64,000 nt of DNA from contig NZ_FUXA01000010.1 of the NCBI RefSeq assembly GCF_900167085.1, forward strand, positions 1 to 64,000, written 5' to 3'. A program made the position numbers and the translations under genes. Shown piece by piece: positions 53,347-61,183 of this stretch. The DNA is from Eubacterium ruminantium (GTDB lineage: Bacteria; Bacillota; Clostridia; Lachnospirales; Lachnospiraceae). Numbering within the stretch: position 1 is the first letter of the stretch; every line of letters starts with the position of its first letter. The notes below the pieces were generated by a model. That model saw nothing but the letters and a program-made list of their open reading frames with translations. It searched no databases and had not been told where the DNA came from.

Positions 53347-55047
53347 TTATTTAACATCTATAATAAATGACTGAGTACGTCTTTCTTCTTTACTATCATA
53401 TTTGCTGATTGTAATTTTAAATTGTCCGGCATTATCTACTCCTACACAAGCCTGGGCATTGCATGTCTCTCCCACCGCAACTACATTAGGGTGATTTTCT
53501 ACATTTCCCGGATAGTTGTAAGCAAGAAATCCTTTATTATCTATAATCGTATCAGTAATACTTACATATAAACCATCTTCATATTTACTTTCATAACCAA
53601 GATTTTTATAAGTATAATCAATCAAATAAACTGCTTCCGGGTTAAGTTCGCTAAACCCATTACGCTCTGTAACTTCTTTAACTCCATTAATTGTTATTTC
53701 CCACTGATCGTCAACTTTCCATGTTTCTCCAACCTTTAAAGTATTTTTTTCATCAAATGCCGACTTAGTACTGGTTGGAAAACTTTCACTTTTCGCTCCC
53801 GGCTCCATAACAAAACATGCCTTGTGACATTCATTGTCGGTATCATATCTCTCAACATAAACCTTAAATGTACCCTCATTCTCAACACCTACAGCATTAT
53901 AGCAGATACAAGTCGAGCCGACAGTTGCCCGTCTAGGGTAGAAATCAATGGAAGCAGGATATGAATAACCTTCCACTCCCTTGTTATCTACTACATTTCC
54001 ATCAAGTGAAATGTAAAGACCATCGGAATAATCCGGCTCAAAACCATTGTTAGAATATGCATATTTTATCTTGTAGACAGCCTTTGGATTTTTATCGCTG
54101 TATTCATTACGTTCATCTATTTTTTCTACACCGAGTACAGTTACTGTCCACTGATCATCAACTGTCCAGGTTTCTCCAACCTTGTACTCTTCCACATCTT
54201 CATCCGGCTGATAAGGTTGATTTACCCATGTACTTTCTTCTGTTGTCATACCAAAAATATCTTCTGTTGTTACACCGAAAATATCCGTAGTCGGATCCCC
54301 TGAAGCATACTTCTTATTGTCAGGCTTATCCGAATTCTGGCTGATTATAAGTATTACTACACCAATAATTATTATAAGACCAACAGCTATACAAGCATAT
54401 TTGAGCATCTTAGGATTGCCCGTTTTACCTGCCGGATTATTATTGTTCATATTTGCCTGAATAGTTTCACGTACAGGTTGACTTACTCCCATATTCTGAC
54501 CATTTGGTCGGGACGAATCTTTATATTCGAGAGCAGGCTTTCCTGACAATACCGGCTGGCCAAATCCTTGTGCACCATTTGGCTGCATTCCTTGATTAAA
54601 TCCTGCCGTTCCATTTGGCTGCATTCCCGGATTAAATCCTGCCGCTCCGTTTGGCTGCATTCCCGGATCAAATCCTGCCGCTCCATTTGGCTGCATTCCC
54701 AGATTAAATCCTGCCGCTCCGTTTGGCTGCATTCCCGGATCAAATCCTGCCGCTCCGTTTGGCTGCATCCCCTGATTAAATCCTACCGCTCCGTTTGGCT
54801 GCATCCCCTGATTAAATCCTGCTGCTCCGTTTGGCTGCATCCCCTGATTAAATCCTGCTGCTCCGCCCGGCTGAGCCTGATCATCAAAATTCTGCGTATT
54901 TAACTGATTTTGATTATTAAATGTTGATGCGGCATCGCCTGCATTTTGAATAAAATTCTCCTGCGCCGAATCATCAATCGATTTACCGCACTTTGGACAT
55001 GATGAGAGAGTTATAGGAATCTCTGCACCACAATATGGACATTTCAT
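53347..55047 (-). CDS. Zinc-ribbon membrane protein with GMQPNG repeats and duplicated outer domain
   Basis: 566 residues. Order: zinc ribbon CPYCGAEIPITLSSCPKCGK (3-22), an Asn/Gln-rich stretch, eight 12-residue repeats GMQPNGAAGFNQ (about 69-164), a linker, one membrane segment near 216-238 (YACIAVGLIIIIGVVILIIS), then two copies of a domain of about 130 residues. Each copy starts with KVGETW-x-VDDQW and contains NPxAVYxIxYxYxNxG and DGLYxSxxxxxxDNKG; they resemble DUF4352-type outer domains. Function unknown. The gene follows a candidate structured RNA leader. Confidence 0.78.
   Translation of the reverse strand: MKCPYCGAEIPITLSSCPKCGKSIDDSAQENFIQNAGDAASTFNNQNQLNTQNFDDQAQPGGAAGFNQGMQPNGAAGFNQGMQPNGAVGFNQGMQPNGAAGFDPGMQPNGAAGFNLGMQPNGAAGFDPGMQPNGAAGFNPGMQPNGTAGFNQGMQPNGAQGFGQPVLSGKPALEYKDSSRPNGQNMGVSQPVRETIQANMNNNNPAGKTGNPKMLKYACIAVGLIIIIGVVILIISQNSDKPDNKKYASGDPTTDIFGVTTEDIFGMTTEESTWVNQPYQPDEDVEEYKVGETWTVDDQWTVTVLGVEKIDERNEYSDKNPKAVYKIKYAYSNNGFEPDYSDGLYISLDGNVVDNKGVEGYSYPASIDFYPRRATVGSTCICYNAVGVENEGTFKVYVERYDTDNECHKACFVMEPGAKSESFPTSTKSAFDEKNTLKVGETWKVDDQWEITINGVKEVTERNGFSELNPEAVYLIDYTYKNLGYESKYEDGLYVSITDTIIDNKGFLAYNYPGNVENHPNVVAVGETCNAQACVGVDNAGQFKITISKYDSKEERRTQSFIIDVK
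54556..54876 (-). repeat. 36-bp coding tandem repeat array
   Basis: Eight copies of a 36-base unit coding GMQPNGAAGFNQ, plus a diverged copy at the start. Adjacent copies differ by few bases, some in pairs (FNQ, FDP, FNL, FNP endings), as expected from slippage or unequal crossing-over. Copy number is likely to vary between strains. Confidence 0.9.
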
Positions 55048-55114
55048 TACTTTTTCCTCCTAAATACTTTTTACCTTCATATTTGATCTTGTAGGATTTC
55101 CTACAAATATATGT

Positions 55115-55159
55115 CAAAAGAGGGCTAGTGATCAATTAAAAATTTATCCCTAACCCCTC
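55115..55159 (-). terminator. Terminator of the RNA candidate
   Basis: GAGGGCTAG (55120-55128) pairs with CTAACCCCTC (55150-55159) with one bulge; TTTTG follows on the minus strand. As part of a leader it would stop transcription into the 53347 gene. Confidence 0.6.
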
Positions 55160-55305
55160 CCATATATTCATATTAGAACGCCTGCAACCAGGTGAATGCT
55201 CCACATCGCCTACGCTATAGAAAAAAGAGTCACACAGGTTATCCGGCCGAAACCGGACTCGCAATGAACAGGCGTTACAATCTGATTTAAATCGAATCGT
55301 TTTTC
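55115..55305 (-). ncRNA. Candidate structured RNA or leader of unknown family
   Basis: The expected transcript of about 190 bases can fold as a three-way junction. P1: AACGCCTG (55177-55184) with CAGGCGTT (55269-55276). P2: TCCGG (55242-55246) with CCGGA (55253-55257). P3: AACC (55186-55189), GTG and CTC pair with GAG (55227-55229), CAC and GGTT (55237-55240), with a 25-base loop. This stretch is visibly richer in G and C than its surroundings. It has a promoter before it and a terminator after it, and ends 68 bases before the zinc-ribbon gene, so it may be a stand-alone RNA or a riboswitch-like leader. I recognise no known family. Confidence 0.5.
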
Positions 55306-55311
55306 TGCTTT

Positions 55312-55340
55312 AATTTATCATATCTGTTTTACTCTGACAA
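55312..55340 (-). promoter_or_regulatory. Promoter of the RNA candidate
   Basis: TTGTCA (55335-55340) and TAAATT (55312-55317) with 17 bases between, on the minus strand. The start of transcription would be near 55305. Confidence 0.5.
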
Positions 55341-55453
55341 GATATATAAACCACTTCACTTTAACCAGTACCGATTCATGGACAAATTTTTTATATATAC
55401 TCTATGTTGGTTATCTTTCCGTCATCCCATTCCAATTTTTTAATTATAGTCTC

Positions 55454-55879
55454 TTAGTATTCCTTTTTTATCTCTGTCAGCTTATATATCTCTTTAAACT
55501 TTGCTAAATCCCTATCATCTTTAATCAACATAACCTCAGTGAAATGCCCGTCTTCTTTGCTCTTAAAACCTGCTAACTGCTCCCCGTTACATATACTGCA
55601 TTTAATTACAGCTATCTGTTTTTCCGGGTCAAACGGTATGTCTTCACTAAGATATTTCTCATAATATGGTTTCTTACCAAAATCCTGCTTCATTTCAATG
55701 ATAAATACAATGAGGAATCCTAAAAGAATGATTCCTCCGGCGATACTGAATCCCCAATAGAAAACATCTGTGGCAACCCAAATAACAGCAGGTAGTAATA
55801 GCCCTATAACTAAAGATATTGCTATCCATGCCGGTCCAAAATGAATGGAATTGATTTTAGGAATCCTAATCTTACGCAT
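55454..55879 (-). CDS. Small membrane protein of unknown function
   Basis: 141 residues. Basic start, two membrane segments (near 17-37 and 41-61) with a short turn, then a cytosolic domain of about 75 residues with one CxxC (KCSICNGEQ) that might bind metal or form a disulfide. No family recognised. The ATG at 55879 is preferred over a TTG at 55888 that sits on the AAAGG ribosome site. It is 13 bases after the GNAT gene and so likely in one operon with it. Confidence 0.65.
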   Translation of the reverse strand: MRKIRIPKINSIHFGPAWIAISLVIGLLLPAVIWVATDVFYWGFSIAGGIILLGFLIVFIIEMKQDFGKKPYYEKYLSEDIPFDPEKQIAVIKCSICNGEQLAGFKSKEDGHFTEVMLIKDDRDLAKFKEIYKLTEIKKEY

Positions 55880-55892
55880 ACTTTTCAACCTT

Positions 55893-56660
55893 TTATTTAT
55901 TGATCTCTTCTATAACTGATAATGGTTTTATAGTCATTTCAACCCAAGTCGGTATAAATCCGCACTTGATTGCATTTCCGACTGAACGGATATTTGACCA
56001 GGCTGTACAATAAAATGGAACCTTATCTCTCTTCAGTATCTCTTTAATAAGTCTGCCTGTTGTTGCTGAAGCTATACCTTTTCTTCTATAAGCCGGGAGT
56101 ACATCAATACCTATCTGCCACATTTCATCTGCATCAGCCGAACATGCTGCAAATCCTATCAACTCACCGTCTTTATATGCTCCAACTCCAAGGACATCCA
56201 GTTCTTTTCTTGCTTCACAGAGCGCATTACTCCACTCAGGGAGATATAATCCTGAAAAATCTTTTTGCTCCAGAACCTTAAATTCAAGATCCGAAGGCTT
56301 TTCATTAAGCAGCTCCAGTCTTGGCAAGTAATACTCTGCCATATAGCAGACTCCGTATCCCAACGGTCTGATCTTATCATTTAACCAATCCATATTCGGC
56401 ATTTCAAATAAATGATAAAATTCAAACTTATTCATATATTCTTCAACAATATCCTTTATATCATCCTGAACCGCTGCAACCACGTTATTGCCATAAGAAA
56501 CAAAATTTCCCACAATCGGTTCACTGTAGTATTTCTTGGCATTTTTTCCAAGTTTGAATTGACAAAGGACATTTTCTGTCTTTGTAAAATCTTCGGCCTT
56601 ACATCCCATGTCTTCTGCAGACTGTGCCATGGCAATCTGCATCATCTCTTCATTAGTCAT
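55893..56660 (-). CDS. GNAT-family N-acetyltransferase
   Basis: 255 residues. The C-terminal third is a GNAT domain: GFAACSADADEMWQIGIDVL then the acetyl-CoA loop PAYRRKGIASATT (about 193-205) and AWSNIRSVGNAIKCGFIP. The N-terminal part (1-130) is a second, diverged half, so the protein may be a two-domain GNAT. It moves an acetyl group to an amine of an unknown substrate. Cytosolic. Confidence 0.85.
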   Translation of the reverse strand: MTNEEMMQIAMAQSAEDMGCKAEDFTKTENVLCQFKLGKNAKKYYSEPIVGNFVSYGNNVVAAVQDDIKDIVEEYMNKFEFYHLFEMPNMDWLNDKIRPLGYGVCYMAEYYLPRLELLNEKPSDLEFKVLEQKDFSGLYLPEWSNALCEARKELDVLGVGAYKDGELIGFAACSADADEMWQIGIDVLPAYRRKGIASATTGRLIKEILKRDKVPFYCTAWSNIRSVGNAIKCGFIPTWVEMTIKPLSVIEEINK

Positions 56661-56872
56661 TTTATTCCCCTTCTTTTAAACATTTCACGATTCACACAGG
56701 AAACATGCATATTCAAATTTAAATAGCCTTACTTCATTTCCAAATATTTCAAATGATCAAGGCTCTTTATATATACGTTCAGATTTCTGAATTTTCCGAA
56801 CATAAAAAAATATTTCCGTCCTGAACAGAATCTCCGCTGATCAGATGACTGATACCTTCTCGGAATCCCGAT

Positions 56873-57985
56873 TTATTTTACTTCAAATTTCATAACATCA
56901 TTTGATTTAAGATCAGGTTTATCTTTGATCTTCTTAAGATGTGTATCAAAGAATTCAACGTGACATTTACATAAATTTTCATGCATTTTATCAGCCGGCA
57001 ATTTTCCCACCATTGAACCGAACTTGATTGCATATTTCATATCAGAAAAACCGACATGCTTCATATTTTTGATAACCGCTTTATAAACCGGCTTACTATG
57101 ATGCATATAACCTCTAGCCACAAGTTTCTCATTGGTTTCACTGGTTATCTGCATAAATGGTTTCTCCAGCGTTTTATCACTGTAATCACCGAAAAGCCCT
57201 CCATCTATATTGATTCCGCAGGCATATTTCGGATCATTCGTACAAAGGTAATATGCTATTGCCCCGCCAAATGAATGCCCTGTCAGACCGATCCCGTACT
57301 CAAAATCAATTATATCACTAAGATTCGTCTTTGCATAATCCACAACCGCATTTATGTCTTTCGCCCACTCAGGAAGACGTGATTTCATAAAGCCACCAAA
57401 CCTATCCTGGTACTCATCAAATGCTTTTGCATTTTCCTCTTCCGTCCCCTTAAGTTTCATCAGCTTTCTCAAAGCAAGTAAATTGGCAATAAATGGTTTA
57501 TTTGCATTTTTCAAAAGCTTATTGTCACAATATATAAATGTTCCATCATCATACTCTGTACAAAGTCCTTCAAGGGGATGGCCCACCGATATAACAACAT
57601 ATCCCTTTGATGCAAGTTCAATACAGAGAAATGAATTTCCCTCTCTGAACGACTGATAACCATGATTGAAAATGATCAGTGGAAACTTCTCTCCTTCTAT
57701 CTTCGGCGCATCGGGATAGCATTCTGATTCATTATCTCCCGCTGCGGTCTTCTTGTCATAATTCATTGGAATCTTAAATGAATCCTTCAGTCCTTTAAAC
57801 ATTTCTCTGGACATATATTTAGATTTAGTAAGCCCTTTAACCGACTCCTTAAGTGCAGGATAATAAACTCTGGCCGATATACTTCTCATGGTCCCCGGAC
57901 GAAGGATTTCCTCTCTATCGTCCATAACTGAGTATGTAAATGTTCCTACTGCATAAATTCCTGTTGGCTTTGGACCATTTTTCAT
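56873..57985 (-). CDS. Alpha/beta hydrolase, PAF-acetylhydrolase-like
   Basis: 370 residues. Seen: IIFNHGYQSFREGNSFLCIE (oxyanion region), the elbow GHSFGGA with the serine near 237, the aspartate in INIDGG and the histidine in MKHVGFSD. The layout with a long start (VRVYYPA-like) and the elbow after DAVVDYAKTN resembles platelet-activating-factor acetylhydrolase and dienelactone-type enzymes. Ester substrate unknown; no signal peptide. Confidence 0.83.
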   Translation of the reverse strand: MKNGPKPTGIYAVGTFTYSVMDDREEILRPGTMRSISARVYYPALKESVKGLTKSKYMSREMFKGLKDSFKIPMNYDKKTAAGDNESECYPDAPKIEGEKFPLIIFNHGYQSFREGNSFLCIELASKGYVVISVGHPLEGLCTEYDDGTFIYCDNKLLKNANKPFIANLLALRKLMKLKGTEEENAKAFDEYQDRFGGFMKSRLPEWAKDINAVVDYAKTNLSDIIDFEYGIGLTGHSFGGAIAYYLCTNDPKYACGINIDGGLFGDYSDKTLEKPFMQITSETNEKLVARGYMHHSKPVYKAVIKNMKHVGFSDMKYAIKFGSMVGKLPADKMHENLCKCHVEFFDTHLKKIKDKPDLKSNDVMKFEVK

Positions 57986-58003
57986 TATTCTTTACCTCCG
58001 TAT

Positions 58004-58035
58004 AAAAAGCAGTTCCCGCCCTAATAGAAACTGCT
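58004..58035 (-). terminator. Terminator overlapping the end of the FliB-like gene
   Basis: AGCAGTTCC (58008-58016) pairs with GAAACTGCT (58027-58035); the stop codon lies in the loop. Five T follow on the minus strand. Confidence 0.8.
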
Positions 58036-58890
58036 CAATTTATTTATGATCAATTCTATATTATCTTCATTATATTCTATCTGCTCGGACCAACGCCTCA
58101 CTGCTTCAAGATCATCATGAAACTTATTAGCATAGAGCATAATAAATATAATACTGCAAATTGCATAATCTATAACTTTCTTATATCCATGCTGCTCTAT
58201 CAGCTCCAGTTGTCTGAAAATAATATAATGATATATCACCTCAAATTTATTCAGATAATTATCATCTAAGTTTCCCGGAAAATCACTGAGACTTTCCTGA
58301 AGAAGCTTCACTTCATTTTCCCAGTTAGGATCAATAGGCTCAGTAGCAAGAAAAATATCCAATATTTTCTCCATTTGGCTTTCTTTCAGATGATCAGGAA
58401 GGATTTTTGAAAGCTCCAGGAATTTCTGTGGAATTTCTATTCCGAGCAGATCCAGCAGTTCTTTGAAACCAATCTTCTTCTTGGATTCACACATTATAAA
58501 ATCCAAGTTTTTCTTTTCAAATATAAGTTCTGCAGCTCTTTCACAACTAAGACCAACACCTGCCATACTGTAGTCATTTATATCTACAAAAAATCTCGGA
58601 TGAAGTCTGCATATATCACAAAGGCCATCCTCACCCAGCTCTTCGATTATCTTGCAAAGACCATTATCTTTAAGAAAAGGACATCTTTCATCCTCAGTCA
58701 ACTTGAAGAAAGTATCTTCACCTTCCCGGATGTTCTGCCTTATCTCATTTCCAAGGTCCGTATTAATACTCATGTAATAATCAAGTGTATCATCATCTAT
58801 ATCTATCTCCCAGCCTTTACAACAGGAGTGTTTACATTTATCTGCCTTACATTTAAATTCCGTATATATCTCTGCATCTATATCTATCAT
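58021..58890 (-). CDS. FliB-family protein (lysine-N-methylase-like)
   Basis: 289 residues. Cysteine-rich start CKADKCKHSCCKGWEIDIDD and a second group CPFLKDNGLCKIIEELGEDG with CDICRLHPRFF are the marks of the FliB / YkgJ-like family, thought to bind an Fe-S cluster or metal. FliB of Salmonella methylates lysines of flagellin. No flagellar gene is in the window, so the target here is open. The rest of the protein is helical. All cysteines are kept. Confidence 0.78.
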   Translation of the reverse strand: MIDIDAEIYTEFKCKADKCKHSCCKGWEIDIDDDTLDYYMSINTDLGNEIRQNIREGEDTFFKLTEDERCPFLKDNGLCKIIEELGEDGLCDICRLHPRFFVDINDYSMAGVGLSCERAAELIFEKKNLDFIMCESKKKIGFKELLDLLGIEIPQKFLELSKILPDHLKESQMEKILDIFLATEPIDPNWENEVKLLQESLSDFPGNLDDNYLNKFEVIYHYIIFRQLELIEQHGYKKVIDYAICSIIFIMLYANKFHDDLEAVRRWSEQIEYNEDNIELIINKLSSFY

Positions 58891-58925
58891 CTATTCAGTA
58901 TATCCTCTACACTCTAATAGCGTTT

Positions 58926-59522
58926 TTATTCCTCTGCCGTTACCTCTTCACTTATTAAGTCTTCAGTTGCAGCCATTGCCTGTAAAGTCATTGTAAGAAG
59001 CTTATCAAGTTCCCATCCTAACTGATCTGCACCACGCTCTATCACTTCTCTTGAACAACCTACAGCAAATCCTTTACTCTTGTATTTCTTCTTTAATGAC
59101 TTAAGCTCCATATCTTTTGTGCTTTTGGATGGTCTCATCAGAGCCGCTGCCCATATAAGACCTGTAAGTTCGTCTGCAGCAAATAAAACCTTTTCCATCT
59201 CATGAATAGGCTCAACTTCGATTGTAACTCCATTTCCAACTGTTATTCCATATCCATGTGAACAAACAGAATGGATAATGTCATCGCCTACTCCACCATC
59301 TCTTAAAAGCTCCGGCGCCTTTAAGCAGTGCTCATCAGGATAGAGTTCAAAATCTATATCATGTAAAAGTCCGACTATCCCCCAATGTTCTGCCTCATCT
59401 GCGTATCCAAGTTCATTTGCATACCACTTCATAACGGCCTCAACTGTTAATGCATGGCGAATATGGAACATATCTTTATTATACTTCTTAAGTAACTCGA
59501 ATGCCTCGTCTCTTGTTATCAT
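58926..59522 (-). CDS. HD-domain hydrolase
   Basis: 198 residues. HD motif in HIRHALTVEAVM (first His) and LLHDIDFE (His-Asp), with HSVCSHGYG and the final aspartate in AADELTGL. Metal-dependent phosphohydrolase of the kind that acts on nucleotides; similar proteins are called HDIG hydrolases. Substrate unknown. It lies 35 bases upstream of the FliB-like gene and may be in its operon. Confidence 0.87.
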   Translation of the reverse strand: MITRDEAFELLKKYNKDMFHIRHALTVEAVMKWYANELGYADEAEHWGIVGLLHDIDFELYPDEHCLKAPELLRDGGVGDDIIHSVCSHGYGITVGNGVTIEVEPIHEMEKVLFAADELTGLIWAAALMRPSKSTKDMELKSLKKKYKSKGFAVGCSREVIERGADQLGWELDKLLTMTLQAMAATEDLISEEVTAEE

Positions 59523-59876
59523 TTTTTATTACCTCACTGCATATGATAATTTTATAATAAAGTTAAAAAGCATTTACTGCAAGAAGTAACCCATAACGTT
59601 TTTTTATACCCGATAATAGAATTTTCAAAAGTATAGAATAATTTATAAAAAACATTTATCTCTGACGTTACGTAATATTTTTATTGATATCATCACAGAG
59701 CAAGAGGAGGACTACAGGTAATACTACTGTTCAGATTTATTGCAGGTCCTAATGAAAAAATCAGAAGAAAAATCAAAGAATACTTTTCTTTTTCTTTAAT
59801 ATAAGTTATTATGAAGAGTGCAATTTTGTATAGTCTAAAATGAATAATTTATTTTAAAGAAAAGAGGTCAGTAAAC
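59523..59876. promoter_or_regulatory. Divergent control region before argG
   Basis: 354 AT-rich bases. TATAGT near 59830 may be the argG -10. An AGGAGG near 59703 has no start codon at a useful distance, perhaps the trace of a lost small gene. TGAATAATTT close to the argG start only poorly fits an arginine box. No T-box was seen. Confidence 0.4.
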
Positions 59877-61100
59877 ATGGATAAAGTTGTTTTAGCCTAT
59901 TCAGGCGGACTTGATACAACTGCGGTAATTCCGTGGTTAAAAGAAACATATGGTTATGAGGTTATCTGCTGCTGTATAGACTGCGGTCAGGGCGAAGAGC
60001 TTGATGGTCTTGAAGAGCGTGCACGTCTCTCAGGAGCTGCTAAGCTTTATATTGAAGATGTAGTTGATGATCTCTGCGAGAATTACATCATGCCATGTGT
60101 TCAGGCCGGTGCTGTATATGAGCATAAATATCTTATGGGTACTGCTATGGCAAGACCTACTATCGCTGCTAAGCTTGTTGAGATCGCTCGTAAAGAAAAT
60201 GCAGTTGCAATCTGCCACGGTGCTACAGGTAAGGGAAATGATCAGATAAGATTCGAACTCGGAATCAAAGCACTTGCTCCTGATATCAAGGTTATTGCTC
60301 CATGGAGAGATGACAGATGGCAGATGGATTCACGCCAGGCCGAGATAGATTATTGTAAGGCTCACGGTATTGATCTTCCTTTCGGAACAGATCAGTCTTA
60401 CAGCCGTGACAGAAATATTTGGCATATCAGCCATGAAGGACTTGAACTTGAAGATCCTTCACAGGCTCCTAACTATGATCATATGCTTGTTCTTGGAGTA
60501 ACTCCTGAGAAAGCACCTGATGAAGATGTAGAGCTTACAATTAACTTTGAAAAAGGTATGCCTGTATCTCTTAATGGTAAGAAAATGAAGGTTTCTGATA
60601 TCATCCGCGAACTTAATACAATCGGCGGAAAGCATGGTATCGGAATCGTTGATATCGTTGAGAACAGAGTTGTTGGTATGAAGAGCCGTGGAGTATATGA
60701 GACTCCTGGTGGAACAATTCTTATGGAAGCTCATCAGCAGCTCGAAGAACTTGTTCTTGATCGTGATACAATCGCTCTTAAGAAAGATCTTGGAAGCAAG
60801 CTTGCAAGCATCGTATATGAAGGTAAATGGTTTACTCCTGTCCGCGAAGCTATCTCAGCTTTCGTTGATGTAACTCAGCAGTATGTAACAGGTGAAGTTA
60901 AGCTTCGTCTTTACAAAGGTAACATTATTAAAGCAGGTACAACTTCTCCATATTCACTTTATAGCGAATCTCTTGCATCATTCACAACAGGTGATATGTA
61001 TGATCATCATGATGCAGAAGGCTTCATCACACTTTGGGGACTTCCACTTAAGGTTCGTGCAATGAGAATGAATGAACTTAAGAAGGAAAACAAGAAATAA
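59877..61100 (+). CDS. argG: Argininosuccinate synthase
   Basis: 407 residues. Joins citrulline and aspartate with ATP in arginine synthesis. Seen: the PP-loop motif AYSGGLDTT at 7-15, HGATGKGNDQIRFE, DRNIWHISHEGLELEDP and GKWFTPVREA. Complete. argH, the usual partner, is not next to it. Ribosome site AGAGGT. Codon use is visibly more regular (many GCT, CTT, GTT) than in neighbouring genes, a sign of strong expression. Confidence 0.97.
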   Translation: MDKVVLAYSGGLDTTAVIPWLKETYGYEVICCCIDCGQGEELDGLEERARLSGAAKLYIEDVVDDLCENYIMPCVQAGAVYEHKYLMGTAMARPTIAAKLVEIARKENAVAICHGATGKGNDQIRFELGIKALAPDIKVIAPWRDDRWQMDSRQAEIDYCKAHGIDLPFGTDQSYSRDRNIWHISHEGLELEDPSQAPNYDHMLVLGVTPEKAPDEDVELTINFEKGMPVSLNGKKMKVSDIIRELNTIGGKHGIGIVDIVENRVVGMKSRGVYETPGGTILMEAHQQLEELVLDRDTIALKKDLGSKLASIVYEGKWFTPVREAISAFVDVTQQYVTGEVKLRLYKGNIIKAGTTSPYSLYSESLASFTTGDMYDHHDAEGFITLWGLPLKVRAMRMNELKKENKK

Positions 61101-61148
61101 TTCCAATAGGAATTTTTGAAATATGTACCATAAAGTACAAAGCAAAAA

Positions 61149-61183
61149 TTGCCCACCGGTCTAATAAACCGGCGGGCATTTTT
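61149..61183. terminator. Terminator shared by argG and the AAA+ gene
   Basis: GCCCACCGGT (61151-61160) pairs with ACCGGCGGGC (61168-61177), one mismatch; A run before and T run after make it work on both strands between convergent genes. Confidence 0.9.

Larger units (their letters stand above)
55048..55453. other. Intergenic region holding the RNA candidate
   Basis: 406 bases between two minus-strand genes. Apart from the RNA unit it has a 7-bp hairpin (TTGTAGG, 55089-55106) between the terminator and the downstream ribosome site. Nothing else is seen. Confidence 0.5.

Noticed and set aside
54556-54876. 36-bp direct repeats that look like a CRISPR array
   Set aside because: Units are contiguous without unique spacers and code in frame for GMQPNG repeats of a membrane protein.
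54568-54903. Cysteine- and arginine-rich plus-strand frame across the repeats
   Set aside because: It is the antisense shadow of the 36-bp array; no ribosome site and no support.
55115-55305. Assignment of the RNA candidate as 6S RNA
   Set aside because: The ends do not pair with each other and the fold has a three-way junction instead of a long rod with a central bubble.
59523-59876. Arginine leader peptide before argG
   Set aside because: The AGGAGG near 59703 has no start codon at a usable distance, and the frames after it show no run of arginine codons with a terminator.
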